The notes beneath the pieces are model-generated. The model did no database searches, had not been told where the DNA came from, and was given only the letters and a program-made list of their open reading frames with translations. From Flavobacteriaceae bacterium (lineage in GTDB: Bacteria; Bacteroidota; Bacteroidia; Flavobacteriales; Flavobacteriaceae): a stretch of 39,417 nucleotides of DNA. The first letter of the stretch is position 1; the number at the start of each line of letters is the position of its first letter. The DNA is taken from contig JAFMCA010000021.1 of assembly GCA_017858055.1 (NCBI GenBank), forward strand, positions 1-39,417. The letters run 5' to 3'. Positions 23,390-33,101 of this stretch are shown piece after piece. The position numbers were made by a program, and so were the translations under genes.

Positions 23390-24229
23390 ATGAAAGAAAA
23401 AAAAATTGCTGTGGTTTCTATGGTTCGCAATGACTCGTTCTTTGCAGACAAATGGATTACGTATTATGGACAACAATTCGGATTAAAAAACCTCTATCTA
23501 TTTATCGATGGGCTTGACCAGAAATTACCTGTTTTAGCGGATTCCATTAATTGCTATCCAATTCCACATACAAAACTCAGTCGATCAAAGGGGGATCGAA
23601 AACGAGTCCTCCATATTTCAAAATTTTCTCATACTTTATTTAAAACCTATGATGTCGTTTTGGCCATGGATATCGATGAGTTTCTTGTACTAGACCCCTT
23701 ACAAAAAACATCACTACAGGCTTATTTATCCCAAGAATTTAAAAGCAGTTCCTTGTCTGCTCTTGGTCTAGACGTAGGTCAACATCCGTTACACGAAGCT
23801 CCTGTAGATTTAAAACAACCCTTTCTTTCTCAGCGCTCTTTTGCTCAAGTTTCGGATCGTTATACGAAACCCGTAGTAGCACTACAACCCCTACAATGGG
23901 GATCGGGATTTCATCGAGTCAAAGGAAAAAACTTTGCAATTGATCCGCACTTATTCCTTTTCCACTTTGGATTAGTAGATCTTGAACAGGCCAAACAAAA
24001 CGCAACAAATGATCAATTGAGGTCTTCGGGGTGGGAAGGGCATTTTAATAGGAGACACCAACTCTATGAACAATTAAAATCTGTCCCCCCCAAAGAGGGT
24101 GATTCTTTCTTTCGCACAGCACGAAATTATTTTCAAAAAAACAGAAAATGGTATGCTTGGAACAAACCAGCACCATTGAAAGAAAATGGGATTATTTCTA
24201 TACCTAAACGCTTTAAAACTTTGGTTTAA
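23390..24229 (+). CDS. Glycosyltransferase, family 2/92-like
   Basis: A 279-residue glycosyltransferase of the type annotated as glycosyl transferase family 2 (DUF23/GT92-like). The N-terminal segment IAVVSMVRNDSFFADKWI is the first strand of the nucleotide-sugar fold, and VLAMDIDEFLVLDPL carries the acidic DxDE metal-binding motif. The middle contains WGSGFHRVKG, and a histidine-containing FLFHFGLVD follows. The ATG at 23390 is preferred over an in-frame TTG four codons earlier. It lies upstream of a sugar aminotransferase (51-base gap), which supports a role in surface glycan assembly. Confidence 0.8.
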   Translation: MKEKKIAVVSMVRNDSFFADKWITYYGQQFGLKNLYLFIDGLDQKLPVLADSINCYPIPHTKLSRSKGDRKRVLHISKFSHTLFKTYDVVLAMDIDEFLVLDPLQKTSLQAYLSQEFKSSSLSALGLDVGQHPLHEAPVDLKQPFLSQRSFAQVSDRYTKPVVALQPLQWGSGFHRVKGKNFAIDPHLFLFHFGLVDLEQAKQNATNDQLRSSGWEGHFNRRHQLYEQLKSVPPKEGDSFFRTARNYFQKNRKWYAWNKPAPLKENGIISIPKRFKTLV

Positions 24230-24280
24230 AAGCAATTTAGGGCTTATTTTTTTAGTTTATTTGTACTTAAATTAAAGCAC

Positions 24281-25411
24281 ATGAAAAAAATCCAAATGGT
24301 GGATTTAAAAAGTCAGTATGACTTTATTCGGAAGGAAGTAGCGGCTTCAATGGAATCCGTTTTTGAATCAAGTTCATATATCAATGGACCCATGGTTCAG
24401 GAATTTCAAAAAGAATTAGAGTTGTACGTTGGGGTTAAACATGTAATCCCCTGCGCAAATGGGACCGATGCGTTGCAAATTGCATTGATGGGACTTGAAT
24501 TAAAACCAGGGGATGAGATCATTACTGCAGATTTTACTTTTGCAGCTACAGTGGAAGTTATTTCCCTTTTACATTTAAAACCAGTTTTAGTGGATGTTCA
24601 TCCTCGGACTTTCAATATCGATCCTGAAGCGATAGAAAAAGCAATTACCAAAAAAACTAAAGCGATAATACCCGTCCATCTTTTCGGACAATGCGCTGAG
24701 ATGGCCGAAATTTTAAGAATAGCAGAAAAATATAATTTGTATGTCGTGGAAGATAATGCTCAAGGTATTGGAGCTACCTATACTTTTCCTGACGGCATTC
24801 AGGCGAAAACAGGTAGCTTGGGACATGTTGCTGCAACTTCTTTTTTTCCCTCCAAAAATCTTGGAGCGTATGGTGATGGGGGTGCTATTTTTACTAATGA
24901 TGACGACCTAGCACACTTTATAAGAGGGATAGTAAATCACGGAATGTATACACGGTATTACCACGATGTGGTTGGAGTGAATTCCAGATTGGATTCACTT
25001 CAAGCAGCGGTTTTAAAAGTGAAATTAAAATATTTGGATTTTTATAATGAGCGCCGAAAAGAAGCCGCTTTGCGATATAATTCTTTTTTTGAAGGTCATC
25101 CAAATTTGATAACACCTCATCGTCTTGCGGACTGTAATTCGCACGTTTTTCATCAATATACATTGCGACTTATTGATGCAGATCGGGATGGGTTAGTTGC
25201 ACATTTAGGAAAGCACGACATTCCATGTGGGGTGTATTATCCTGTTCCACTTCATGCTCAAAAAGCATATGCAGATCCTAGTGTAAAGGAGCATACTTTT
25301 CCAGTAACGAATCAACTGGTAAAAGATGTCATCTCCTTACCCATGCATTCAGAACTCTCGAGTGATCAAATTGAGTTTATTGCTAAAACAGTCTTGGAGT
25401 TTTTAACCTGA
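24281..25411 (+). CDS. DegT/DnrJ/EryC1/StrS sugar aminotransferase
   Basis: A 376-residue PLP enzyme of the DegT/DnrJ/EryC1/StrS family that aminates nucleotide-linked keto sugars. Visible features are PCANGTDALQIAL (cofactor phosphate region), VEDNAQGIGATY with the conserved Asp, and FFPSKNLGAYGDGG with the Schiff-base lysine. HDVVGVNSRLDSLQAAVL is the substrate-side family segment. Length is normal. It probably makes an amino sugar for lipopolysaccharide, capsule or glycoprotein glycans. No other sugar-nucleotide genes are next to it apart from the glycosyltransferase upstream. Confidence 0.93.
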   Translation: MKKIQMVDLKSQYDFIRKEVAASMESVFESSSYINGPMVQEFQKELELYVGVKHVIPCANGTDALQIALMGLELKPGDEIITADFTFAATVEVISLLHLKPVLVDVHPRTFNIDPEAIEKAITKKTKAIIPVHLFGQCAEMAEILRIAEKYNLYVVEDNAQGIGATYTFPDGIQAKTGSLGHVAATSFFPSKNLGAYGDGGAIFTNDDDLAHFIRGIVNHGMYTRYYHDVVGVNSRLDSLQAAVLKVKLKYLDFYNERRKEAALRYNSFFEGHPNLITPHRLADCNSHVFHQYTLRLIDADRDGLVAHLGKHDIPCGVYYPVPLHAQKAYADPSVKEHTFPVTNQLVKDVISLPMHSELSSDQIEFIAKTVLEFLT

Positions 25412-25473
25412 TTGATTTACAATTGATTTGAATCTAGTCAAAAGTAAATCGGTTAACCTTAAAAAGATAATTT

Positions 25474-26352
25474 TCAAATACCCGTAGCAGTTTCCATACT
25501 GGGATTGATTTTTTTAACCAACCCTTGAAGCACTTTTCCAGGACCTACCTCAGTAAAATGAGTGGCACCATCAGCAATCATTTGTTTGACGCTTTGAGTC
25601 CATCGGACAGGAGCTGTGAGTTGAGCAACTAAATTCTCTTTTATTTCTAGCGGATCCACTGTACCCTTAGCAGTTACATTTTGATATACTGCACATCGAG
25701 GTGTTTTAAAACTAGCATGAGCAATTGCATGAGCAAGTTTTTCTTTAGCAGGCTCCATTAAGGGGGAATGAAAGGCTCCTCCTACTGGAAGAATGAGAGC
25801 TCTCTTTGCACCAGCATCCTTGAGGGCTTCGCAGGCTTTTTCTACTGCCTCTACTGCTCCTGAAATAACCAATTGACCAGGACAATTGTAATTCGCAGGA
25901 ATAACAATCCCAGGGATAGATTCACAAACAGATTCAACAATAGGGTCTTCCAAACCTAAGATAGCAGCCATGGTTCCAGCTTGAACGTTACAAGCAGCCT
26001 GCATTGCCAATGCTCTTTCACTTACGAGATAGAGTCCCTCTTCAAAACTAAGAGCACCACTGGCAACCAAAGCGGAAAACTCACCGAGAGAATGACCAGC
26101 AACCATTTCAGGCTGAAATCGATTTTCCATAACTTCTCCTAATATCGTAGAATGTAGAAAAATCGCAGGCTGAGTTACTTCCGTTTTTTTTAAAGCCTCA
26201 ACGTCCTCGCCAAACATGATCTCTGTGATTTTAAAACCTAAAATTTCATTGGCTTGTGTGAAACGTTTTTGTGCTAAAGGACTGTTCTCAAAAAGTTCTT
26301 TGCCCATACCGGGGAATTGAGCTCCTTGTCCTGGAAATACATATGCATTCAT
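25474..26352 (-). CDS. fabD: Malonyl-CoA:ACP transacylase FabD
   Basis: A 292-residue FabD, which loads malonyl groups onto acyl carrier protein for fatty acid synthesis. It starts with YVFPGQGAQFPGMGKELF, has the nucleophile elbow AGHSLGEFSALVASGA, and the histidine region GGAFHSPLMEPAK. The end EVGPGKVLQGLVKKI is typical. It overlaps the upstream folA by 4 bases, so the two are co-transcribed although their pathways differ. Confidence 0.96.
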   Translation of the reverse strand: MNAYVFPGQGAQFPGMGKELFENSPLAQKRFTQANEILGFKITEIMFGEDVEALKKTEVTQPAIFLHSTILGEVMENRFQPEMVAGHSLGEFSALVASGALSFEEGLYLVSERALAMQAACNVQAGTMAAILGLEDPIVESVCESIPGIVIPANYNCPGQLVISGAVEAVEKACEALKDAGAKRALILPVGGAFHSPLMEPAKEKLAHAIAHASFKTPRCAVYQNVTAKGTVDPLEIKENLVAQLTAPVRWTQSVKQMIADGATHFTEVGPGKVLQGLVKKINPSMETATGI

Positions 26353-26861
26353 GAGTTAATTTTTTTATAGGTCAAATAGGAGTAAGCGTAGGGCTGGTCA
26401 ACGGAACTGAAATGCTTTTCTTCTTCGATTAAATCCCAGTTTTGTAAGTTTATTTCAGGGAAAAAAGTATCCGCTTCAAAAGTGTCGTGTACACGGGTTA
26501 ATTCAATTTTATCTGCAAAAGGGAGTAATAAGGAATAGATTTCTCCTCCACCGATTACGAAGGGTTGTTCGTCACCATCAGTAAGATTGAGTGCTTCCTC
26601 AACGGTATGTGCTACCCAAGCTCCTTCGGCTTGAAACTCTTTATTTCGAGTTAAAATGATGTTTTTTCTATTTGGAAGTGCTTTGGGAAGAGATTCAAAA
26701 GTTTTTCTGCCCATCACTACAGCATGCCCTTGGGTGAGTCTTTTAAAACGCTTGAGATCTTCAGAGAGATGCCAAATAAGCTGATTGTCTTTTCCAAGCG
26801 CATTGTTTTCAGACGTAGCAGCAATTAATGTTATTTCTTTTGAAGATTTTGAATCATCCAT
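26349..26861 (-). CDS. folA: Dihydrofolate reductase FolA
   Basis: A 170-residue dihydrofolate reductase. Family segments are ITLIAATSENNALGKDNQLIW near the start, DLKRFKRLTQGHAVVMGRKT with the NADPH-binding part, LPNRKNIILTRN, and FVIGGGEIYSLLLPFADKI. It regenerates tetrahydrofolate, needed after the thyA reaction; thyA lies nearby at 27948-28802 on the same strand but separated by a plus-strand gene. It overlaps fabD by 4 bases. A minus-strand -7 element TATTTTTG lies at 26886-26893. Confidence 0.95.
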   Translation of the reverse strand: MDDSKSSKEITLIAATSENNALGKDNQLIWHLSEDLKRFKRLTQGHAVVMGRKTFESLPKALPNRKNIILTRNKEFQAEGAWVAHTVEEALNLTDGDEQPFVIGGGEIYSLLLPFADKIELTRVHDTFEADTFFPEINLQNWDLIEEEKHFSSVDQPYAYSYLTYKKINS

Positions 26862-26893
26862 CTTACTAAAAGATTAAATTTGTCGCAAAAATA
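26848..26893. promoter_or_regulatory. Back-to-back promoters for folA and the class V aminotransferase-like gene
   Basis: On the plus strand TTTG (26848-26851), 23 bases, then TAAATTTG (26875-26882) matches the Bacteroidota promoter pattern and points to the gene at 26911. On the minus strand TATTTTTG (26886-26893) is an exact -7 match pointing to folA, without a clear -33 partner. The two -7 boxes are only 3 bases apart and the plus-strand -33 box lies inside folA codons. Confidence 0.5.
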
Positions 26894-26910
26894 CACATTC
26901 TTCTACTCGT

Positions 26911-27951
26911 ATGGAAAACCTTCATTTTCCGTTATTAACAAATACCACCTATCTCAATACGGCATATGTTGGTTTAATGTCAACAGAACTCGCAAATTTT
27001 AGAGCGGAACACGAAGCATTTTATCTTTCCCAAGGTGGGGATCATTACAAGATGAATGCGTATGACAAGTTAACTGAAGTTCATCAAAATTTCGCTTCTT
27101 TTTTTGGTCTTGCCGCAGAACGTTGTTTTGGTGTTTCTAGCTTTTCTTCTGGAATACGAGATTCACTTTCGTTTTTACCGGATAACATGAAAGTTTTACA
27201 AATCGAAGAAGATTATCCTTCTCTTTCCAATGCTTTTAAGGAACGCAATTTTTTTTGTTCCACCATTCCCATGCAACCTCAACTGGAAGATGCGATTGAA
27301 CGGCAGTTGGAAAAAGGAGAAACCGATATTTTGGCACTCAGTATTATCCAATATACTACAGGTTTATTAATAGACTTCGATTTTCTGAAGCGAATGAAAC
27401 TCCTTTACCCAAACTTAATCATCGTAGGGGATGGAACACAATTTTTAGGGGCTCATGAATTTGAATTCGATAATTCTCCATTTGATCTAGTAGTTGCTAG
27501 TGGGTACAAATGGCTTTTGGCAGGTTTTGGAAATGGAATTGTGATGATTTCTTCTTCCTTTTTAAATCGAGCCCAATTAAGTTCTACAGCGATGAGAGAA
27601 CGTTTTTTTCAAGGTCATTTCAATATATTGGGAATGGCAAGTTTAAATTTTGCAATTGACTCCTTACAGAAGCTTAATTTTCCTTCATTAATTCAAAAGA
27701 AAACAGACCTCGGACTCAAAGCGAAAATCCGATTAACAGAGGAAGGATATATACCGAAATGGGTTTCAGAAAGATCCGAACACAGCACCATTTTCAGTTT
27801 ACGGGGAGGAGAAGAACTTCACAAACGTTTAGAAAAGGAGAATATTAGGACTGTACTTCGAGGTTCGGGATTGCGTGTTTCTTTTCATTGGTACAATACC
27901 GATCAAGACCTAGATCATTTAATCTCGACACTTCAAAAATTTAGATCTTAA
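26911..27951 (+). CDS. Class V aminotransferase-like PLP enzyme
   Basis: A 346-residue fold-type I PLP enzyme of the class V aminotransferase/cysteine-desulfurase-like superfamily. The start [18 protein letters not shown] is typical, [14 protein letters not shown] holds the conserved Asp, and [16 protein letters not shown] contains the Schiff-base lysine. No cysteine is evident in the loop where desulfurases have theirs, so a sulfur-mobilising role is less likely. The specific reaction is not known. It is a single gene, divergent from folA, and its stop overlaps the convergent thyA stop by 4 bases. Confidence 0.82.
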   Translation: MENLHFPLLTNTTYLNTAYVGLMSTELANFRAEHEAFYLSQGGDHYKMNAYDKLTEVHQNFASFFGLAAERCFGVSSFSSGIRDSLSFLPDNMKVLQIEEDYPSLSNAFKERNFFCSTIPMQPQLEDAIERQLEKGETDILALSIIQYTTGLLIDFDFLKRMKLLYPNLIIVGDGTQFLGAHEFEFDNSPFDLVVASGYKWLLAGFGNGIVMISSSFLNRAQLSSTAMRERFFQGHFNILGMASLNFAIDSLQKLNFPSLIQKKTDLGLKAKIRLTEEGYIPKWVSERSEHSTIFSLRGGEELHKRLEKENIRTVLRGSGLRVSFHWYNTDQDLDHLISTLQKFRS

Positions 27952-28802
27952 ATAGCAACCTTCCCTTTGATTAGAGGGTGCGGATCATAATTCAACAACT
28001 CAAAATCGTCATAAGTAAAATCAAAAATATTTTTCACTAAAGGATTGAGTTTCATTAGCGGAAGTGGTTTTGGTGTTCTAGAAAGTTGTTCTTTTATTTG
28101 ATCCTGATGATTGGAATATACATGAACATCTCCAAAAGTGTGGATAAAATCACCAGCTTCATATCCACATACTTGAGCAACCATAAGCGTAAGTAATGCA
28201 TAGGAGGCAATATTAAAAGGAACACCTAAAAAGACATCGGCACTTCTTTGATACAGTTGGCAAGAAAGTTTATTATTTGCTACATAAAATTGAAAAAAAG
28301 CATGGCAAGGCGGGAGTGCCGCTTTGTTGTTTTTTACGTTTTCAGCAAAGGATCTAGCGGTATCTGGGAGGACACTAGGGTTCCAAGCAGAAACAAGCAT
28401 TCTTCTGCTATCTGGATTCGTTTTTAAGGTGTCGATTACAATCTGAATTTGGTCTATTTCTTCACTGTTCCAGTTGCGCCATTGATGTCCATATACAGGG
28501 CCTAAATCGCCATTTTCATCTGCCCATTCGTTCCAAATCCGAACCCCATTTTCTTGTAAATAATCAATATTGGTAGATCCTTTTAAAAACCACAATAATT
28601 CGTGAATTACGGATTTAACATGAATTTTTTTTGTAGTTACCAAAGGGAATCCCTCGGATAGATCAAATCGCATTTGGTATCCAAAAACACTTTTTGTACC
28701 TGTTCCAGTTCGGTCCGTTTTTTCAGCTCCATGAGTGCTTATATGTTGCACTAAATCTAAGTATTGCTTCACAAGAATGAATTTTTTCAAAAATAAACTC
28801 AT
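27948..28802 (-). CDS. thyA: Thymidylate synthase ThyA
   Basis: A 284-residue thymidylate synthase converting dUMP to dTMP with methylene-tetrahydrofolate. Hallmarks are [32 protein letters not shown] with the catalytic Cys, [20 protein letters not shown] and [16 protein letters not shown]. The ATG at 28802 gives an N-terminal extension of 10 residues; an in-frame GTG at 28772, beginning [11 protein letters not shown], fits the usual family start and may be the true one, giving 274 residues. It lies downstream of the bifunctional nuclease gene after a terminator. Confidence 0.96.
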   Translation of the reverse strand: MSLFLKKFILVKQYLDLVQHISTHGAEKTDRTGTGTKSVFGYQMRFDLSEGFPLVTTKKIHVKSVIHELLWFLKGSTNIDYLQENGVRIWNEWADENGDLGPVYGHQWRNWNSEEIDQIQIVIDTLKTNPDSRRMLVSAWNPSVLPDTARSFAENVKNNKAALPPCHAFFQFYVANNKLSCQLYQRSADVFLGVPFNIASYALLTLMVAQVCGYEAGDFIHTFGDVHVYSNHQDQIKEQLSRTPKPLPLMKLNPLVKNIFDFTYDDFELLNYDPHPLIKGKVAI

Positions 28803-28832
28803 TTGAAGGAACGGGAACCGTACACCTCAAAA

Positions 28833-28857
28833 AATTGTTCAAAAAAAATTAACAATT
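28833..28857 (-). terminator. Terminator after bifunctional nuclease gene
   Basis: AATTGTT (28833-28839) and AACAATT (28851-28857) form a 7-bp stem with an 11-base loop. On the minus strand the stem runs into TTTTTGAGG, a short U-run. It lies four bases past the stop of the nuclease gene. The stem is AT-rich, so its strength is uncertain. Confidence 0.5.
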
Positions 28858-28861
28858 CGGA

Positions 28862-29476
28862 TTAACTTTTCCGTTTCGAGAGTTCGTCTCTTACTTGTGC
28901 GGCTTTTTCGTAATTCTCTTGAAGCACCAAAGTACTTAAAAGGTCTCTGAGTTTTTTTACAGAAAGTTCTTTGAGATCCTCATTGCTTGCGGTTTTTTTG
29001 CTTTGTTCCGTCACAAAATTTTGAATCCAATTGTCTTCAGAAAGTTTTTTTTCACCCGAAGAAATGGCTGCTGTAAATCCAGCTTTTTTTAAGATAGAAT
29101 CGTAAGTATAAATTGGAGCATTAAATCGAAGCGCAAGTGCAATGGCGTCTGAAGTTCTGGAATCGATAATCTCTTCAATTTTATCTCGTTCACAAATCAA
29201 GCTTGCATAAAAGATACCATCGACTAACTTATGAATGATCACCTGCTTGACAATGGTATTAAAGCGTTCCCCAAAACTTTTAAACAGGTCATGGGTGAGT
29301 GGTCGAGTGGGCTTCACTTCTTGCTCCAAGGCTATGGCGATGGATTGTGCTTCAAACCCACCAATAATAACGGGCAATTTGCGATCTCCCTCCCGTTCAC
29401 TCAAAATAAGAGCATAAGCACCGGTTTGAGTTTCACTGTAGGAAATTCCCTTGACCGTCATTTGGATTAGCTTCAT
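28862..29476 (-). CDS. Bifunctional nuclease family protein (DUF151) with UVR motif
   Basis: A 204-residue protein. Residues 1-~135 are the bifunctional nuclease (DUF151) domain, with ALILSEREGDRKLPVIIGGFEAQSIA shortened here to its core LPVIIGGFEAQ, and RTSDAIALALRFNAPIY. The C-terminal ~40 residues form a UvrB/C-type helical motif (LQENYEKAAQVRDELSKR). The family is widespread in Bacteroidota; nuclease activity is reported for plant relatives, while the bacterial role is unclear. It is divergent from the pyruvate dehydrogenase subunit gene. Confidence 0.9.
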   Translation of the reverse strand: MKLIQMTVKGISYSETQTGAYALILSEREGDRKLPVIIGGFEAQSIAIALEQEVKPTRPLTHDLFKSFGERFNTIVKQVIIHKLVDGIFYASLICERDKIEEIIDSRTSDAIALALRFNAPIYTYDSILKKAGFTAAISSGEKKLSEDNWIQNFVTEQSKKTASNEDLKELSVKKLRDLLSTLVLQENYEKAAQVRDELSKRKS

Positions 29477-29584
29477 AAAGCAAATTTATATTTTAGATTG
29501 TGGAATTTGAAAAAATCCTCCATGTTTTTTTATAAACGTTCATTTTCAATGTTTATTGAGTCTCGTTAATAGATAATTATTGAT

Positions 29585-29592
29585 TAAATTTG
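29585..29592 (+). promoter_or_regulatory. Promoter -7 element for pdhB
   Basis: TAAATTTG matches TAnnTTTG exactly, 22 bases upstream of the pdhB start. The nearest TTG (29556-29558) is 26 bases away, slightly beyond the usual spacing, so the -33 assignment is weak. Confidence 0.4.
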
Positions 29593-29614
29593 CCGCTCAA
29601 TGATAATGCAATAG

Positions 29615-30592
29615 ATGAAGACCATACAATTTAGACAAGCAATAGCGGAAGCAATGAGTGAAGAAATGCGACGAGATGAGACCATCTACTTGATGGGGGA
29701 GGAAGTTGCAGAGTATAATGGAGCATACAAAGCATCAAAAGGAATGCTGGATGAATTTGGAGCAAAACGAGTCATTGATACTCCTATATCTGAGCTTGGT
29801 TTTTCTGGTATTGGTGTAGGTTCTACGATGACAGGGAACCGACCCATAATTGAATTTATGACCTTTAACTTTGCGTTGGTTGGAATCGATCAGATCATCA
29901 ACAACGCAGCTAAAATTCGACAAATGTCTGGCGGACAATTTCCATGTCCTATTGTGTTTAGAGGACCTACTGGCTCAGCAGGTCAATTGGCCGCAACACA
30001 CTCTCAAGCTTTTGAGAGTTGGTATGCAAACTGTCCAGGGCTGAAAGTCATTGTTCCCTCCAATCCTTATGATGCGAAAGGGCTCTTAAAATCTGCTATT
30101 CGCGATAATGACCCCGTTATTTTTATGGAGTCTGAACAAATGTATGGCGATAAAGGTGAAGTGCCTGAAGGAGAATATACCCTGCCGATTGGTGTGGCGG
30201 ACATTAAACGTCCTGGTAAAGATGTTACCATTGTTTCTTTTGGTAAAATTTTAAAAGAGGCACTACTCGCTGCAGAGGAATTGGCAAAAGAAAATATTGA
30301 TTGTGAAGTAATTGATTTAAGAACAATTCGTCCGATGGACTATCAAACTATTTTTGAATCTGTCAAAAAAACCAATCGATTAGTAATATTAGAGGAATCC
30401 TGGCCTTTTGGAAACATCTCCACGGAAATCACTTATCAAGTTCAAAATGAACTTTTTGATTACCTAGATGCACCCATCGAAAAAATTAATACAGCAGATA
30501 CCCCAGCACCTTATTCACCCGTCCTATTAAAAGAATGGTTACCCGATGCTGAAGATGTAATTAAATCTGTAAAAAAAGTATTGTACAGATAA
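29615..30592 (+). CDS. pdhB: Pyruvate dehydrogenase E1 component, beta subunit
   Basis: A 325-residue transketolase-type beta subunit of a 2-oxo acid dehydrogenase E1, most likely pyruvate dehydrogenase. It shows MGEEVAEYNGAYKASKGML with the ThDP-contacting Glu, FMTFNFALVGIDQIINNAAK, GPTGSAGQLAATHSQ, and the C-terminal transketolase domain with VIDLRTIRPMDYQTI and LEESWPFGN. It forms the heterotetramer with an alpha subunit that is not in this window. It is a single gene with its own upstream -7 element, 127 bases before hppA. Confidence 0.94.
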   Translation: MKTIQFRQAIAEAMSEEMRRDETIYLMGEEVAEYNGAYKASKGMLDEFGAKRVIDTPISELGFSGIGVGSTMTGNRPIIEFMTFNFALVGIDQIINNAAKIRQMSGGQFPCPIVFRGPTGSAGQLAATHSQAFESWYANCPGLKVIVPSNPYDAKGLLKSAIRDNDPVIFMESEQMYGDKGEVPEGEYTLPIGVADIKRPGKDVTIVSFGKILKEALLAAEELAKENIDCEVIDLRTIRPMDYQTIFESVKKTNRLVILEESWPFGNISTEITYQVQNELFDYLDAPIEKINTADTPAPYSPVLLKEWLPDAEDVIKSVKKVLYR

Positions 30593-30653
30593 GATCAATT
30601 GAACAGAAATTAAAATCCCTAAACCTCAGGTTTTCACAATTCAAAAACTTGGT

Positions 30654-30683
30654 TTTGTATTCAGTATTGTTTTACTATTTTTA
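30654..30683 (+). promoter_or_regulatory. Promoter of hppA
   Basis: TTTG (30654-30657), an 18-base spacer and TATTTTTA (30676-30683) fit the Bacteroidota promoter TTTG-N-TAnnTTTG with a single change in the last base. It lies 36 bases upstream of the hppA start codon, so hppA can be transcribed independently of pdhB. Confidence 0.55.
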
Positions 30684-30719
30684 CCGACTAAATAAAAAAA
30701 TTAATCACAAAAACACAAC

Positions 30720-33050
30720 ATGGAATTAATCATTAAATTTTTACCTGCTTTTGGAATTTTAGCACTCCTCTTTGTTTTCTTTAAAAACAATTGGGTGAGT
30801 AAGCAAGAGGTAGGAAGTGAAAAAATGGCAAAAATTGCCAAAAACATTGCAGAAGGGGCAATGTCTTTTCTTAAAGCAGAATATAAAATTTTATCCATTT
30901 TCGTACTTGCGGTCGCGATACTTCTTTATTTCAAGGGAACTAACGAAGTGGGTTCAAACGGAATGGTTGCAATTTCATTTATTGTTGGGGCTATTTGCTC
31001 AGCTTTGGCAGGATTTATCGGAATGAAAGTTGCTACAAAGGCGAATGTAAGAACCACACAAGCAGCTCGAACTTCTCTAGGGAAAGCCTTAGAAGTTGCT
31101 TTTGCTGGTGGATCGGTCATGGGACTAGGAGTAGTAGGTTTAGGGGTATTGGGATTAAGTGGTCTTTTTGCCATTTACCAAAATATCTGGCCGGGAGCTG
31201 ACAATTTAGGAATGGTATTAAATGTATTAACCGGTTTTTCCATGGGTGCCTCATCCATAGCTTTGTTTGCAAGAGTAGGTGGAGGAATTTATACGAAAGC
31301 AGCCGATGTAGGTGCTGACCTTGTAGGTAAAGTTGAAGCAGGCATTCCAGAAGATCACCCCTTAAATCCTGCAACCATTGCAGATAACGTTGGGGACAAC
31401 GTCGGAGATGTGGCGGGTATGGGCGCAGATTTATTTGAATCTTATGTGGGTTCGATTATTGGAACTATGGTATTGGGAGCCTTTATCATTACACCAGAAT
31501 TTAATGGATTAGGAGCGGTTTATTTACCTCTCGTACTAGCAGCGGTAGGCATCGTTATGTCGATCATTGGAACCTTTTTTGTTAGAGTAAAAGAAGGAGG
31601 TGATCCACAAACAGCATTAAATATTGGTGAATTTGGATCAGCAGGACTAATGGTAATTGCTTCCTATTTCATCATCAACCAGATGATTCCTGACGCGGTA
31701 GAAGGATTGCCCTTTGGTGCAATGGGGATTTTTTGGGCAACCATCGCTGGTCTTGTAGCTGGTTTGGGTGTTGGAAAAATCACAGAATATTACACGGGTA
31801 CGGGGACTAAACCCGTTAAATCCATAGTAGCTCAATCTGAAACTGGAGCGGCTACAAATATCATTGCCGGTCTTGGAGTGGGAATGATGTCCACTATGAT
31901 TCCTATTCTTCTAATAGCAGCTGCGATTTTGATTTCTCACCATTTTGCAGGTCTTTATGGAATTGCAATCGCTGCGGTAGGGATGTTAGCAAATACAGGG
32001 ATTCAATTGGCCGTAGATGCTTACGGACCGATTTCGGATAACGCTGGGGGAATTGCAGAAATGGCGGAACTCCCCAATGAGGTTAGAGAACGTACAGATA
32101 AATTAGACGCCGTTGGTAATACTACAGCAGCTATTGGAAAAGGATTTGCAATTGCTTCAGCTGCACTAACTGCTTTAGCGTTATTCTCTGCTTTTATGCA
32201 GGTTGCTAACTTAAGCAGTATTGATGTTTCAAAACCTAGAATAATGGCAGGACTTCTTGTTGGAGGAATGTTGCCTTTTGTTTTTTCAGCACTTTCCATG
32301 AATGCTGTAGGAAGAGCAGCAATGGCAATGATCGAAGAAGTTCGAAGACAATTTAAAAACATTCCTGAGCTAAAAGCCGCTCTGGAGGTCATGAGAAAAT
32401 ACGATTCGGACATGTCCAAAGCTTCAAAAGAAGATCGAGCAATTTTTGATGCAGCAGATGGATGTGCAGATTATGGAAAATGTGTTGAAATTTCAACTCA
32501 AGCTTCTATCAAAGAAATGGTTTTGCCTGGACTTTTGGCTATTGCCGTTCCTGTTGCTATCGGTTTTATTGGGGGCGCTGAAATGCTAGGAGGTTTACTT
32601 GCAGGGGTTACTACTTGTGGTGTTTTAATGGCAATATTTCAGTCTAATGCCGGTGGAGCTTGGGATAATGCCAAGAAAATGATCGAATCTGATGGGAGAA
32701 AAGGATCAGACGCTCACAAAGCTTCTGTTGTAGGGGATACTGTTGGAGATCCTTTTAAGGATACTTCAGGACCGTCTTTAAACATCCTATTAAAGTTAAT
32801 GTCTGTTGTCGCTCTAGTGATAGCGCCAAGTATTGCTTTGCAAAGCGATGCGGTAACTGCTTATGTTGAAGGCCAAATCAATGGGACACAAACCATTGAA
32901 CTTGTGGTGCCAGCTACAGAAACTGAAGAAGCAGTAGCCGTAAAAATTAGCTCTGAAGAAGTTGAAAATCAATGGACTGTTCAGGTTTCAACGAAAGCAG
33001 TAGACTCTCAGGAATTGCATAGAGATGTTCAAGGAACTACTAAAAAGTAA
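30720..33050 (+). CDS. hppA: Membrane-bound ion-pumping pyrophosphatase
   Basis: A 776-residue integral membrane pyrophosphatase that couples PPi hydrolysis to H+ or Na+ export, with about 16 membrane segments. Catalytic segments are [55 protein letters not shown] and [19 protein letters not shown]. The motif [10 protein letters not shown] has Ala where potassium-independent enzymes have Lys, indicating the K+-dependent class. Whether it pumps Na+, H+ or both is not decided here. A hydrophilic C-terminal tail of roughly 65 residues follows the last membrane segment and is longer than in most family members. It is flanked by its own promoter and terminator. Confidence 0.96.
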   Translation: MELIIKFLPAFGILALLFVFFKNNWVSKQEVGSEKMAKIAKNIAEGAMSFLKAEYKILSIFVLAVAILLYFKGTNEVGSNGMVAISFIVGAICSALAGFIGMKVATKANVRTTQAARTSLGKALEVAFAGGSVMGLGVVGLGVLGLSGLFAIYQNIWPGADNLGMVLNVLTGFSMGASSIALFARVGGGIYTKAADVGADLVGKVEAGIPEDHPLNPATIADNVGDNVGDVAGMGADLFESYVGSIIGTMVLGAFIITPEFNGLGAVYLPLVLAAVGIVMSIIGTFFVRVKEGGDPQTALNIGEFGSAGLMVIASYFIINQMIPDAVEGLPFGAMGIFWATIAGLVAGLGVGKITEYYTGTGTKPVKSIVAQSETGAATNIIAGLGVGMMSTMIPILLIAAAILISHHFAGLYGIAIAAVGMLANTGIQLAVDAYGPISDNAGGIAEMAELPNEVRERTDKLDAVGNTTAAIGKGFAIASAALTALALFSAFMQVANLSSIDVSKPRIMAGLLVGGMLPFVFSALSMNAVGRAAMAMIEEVRRQFKNIPELKAALEVMRKYDSDMSKASKEDRAIFDAADGCADYGKCVEISTQASIKEMVLPGLLAIAVPVAIGFIGGAEMLGGLLAGVTTCGVLMAIFQSNAGGAWDNAKKMIESDGRKGSDAHKASVVGDTVGDPFKDTSGPSLNILLKLMSVVALVIAPSIALQSDAVTAYVEGQINGTQTIELVVPATETEEAVAVKISSEEVENQWTVQVSTKAVDSQELHRDVQGTTKK

Positions 33051-33072
33051 AGTAACAATATAAGAACTACAG

Positions 33073-33096
33073 AAAGGTCGGTTTTACCGGCCTTTT
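33073..33096. terminator. Bidirectional terminator between hppA and dnk
   Basis: AAAGGTCGG (33073-33081) and CCGGCCTTT (33087-33095), with one G-T pair and a 5-base loop, are followed by TTGTGTTTT. It serves hppA on the plus strand and, in mirror image, the convergent deoxynucleoside kinase gene whose stop is at 33102. Confidence 0.85.
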
Positions 33097-33101
33097 GTGT
33101 T

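Noticed and set aside
25414-25450. GATTTAC/GTAAATC inverted repeat between the aminotransferase and fabD as a terminator
   Set aside because: The stem is AT-rich, the loop is 23 bases and no T-run follows on either strand.
32021-32419. Long antisense open frame inside hppA (also 35511-35927 inside metY)
   Set aside because: They lie wholly opposite strongly conserved coding sequence, have no recognisable domain and are explained by codon bias of the sense gene.
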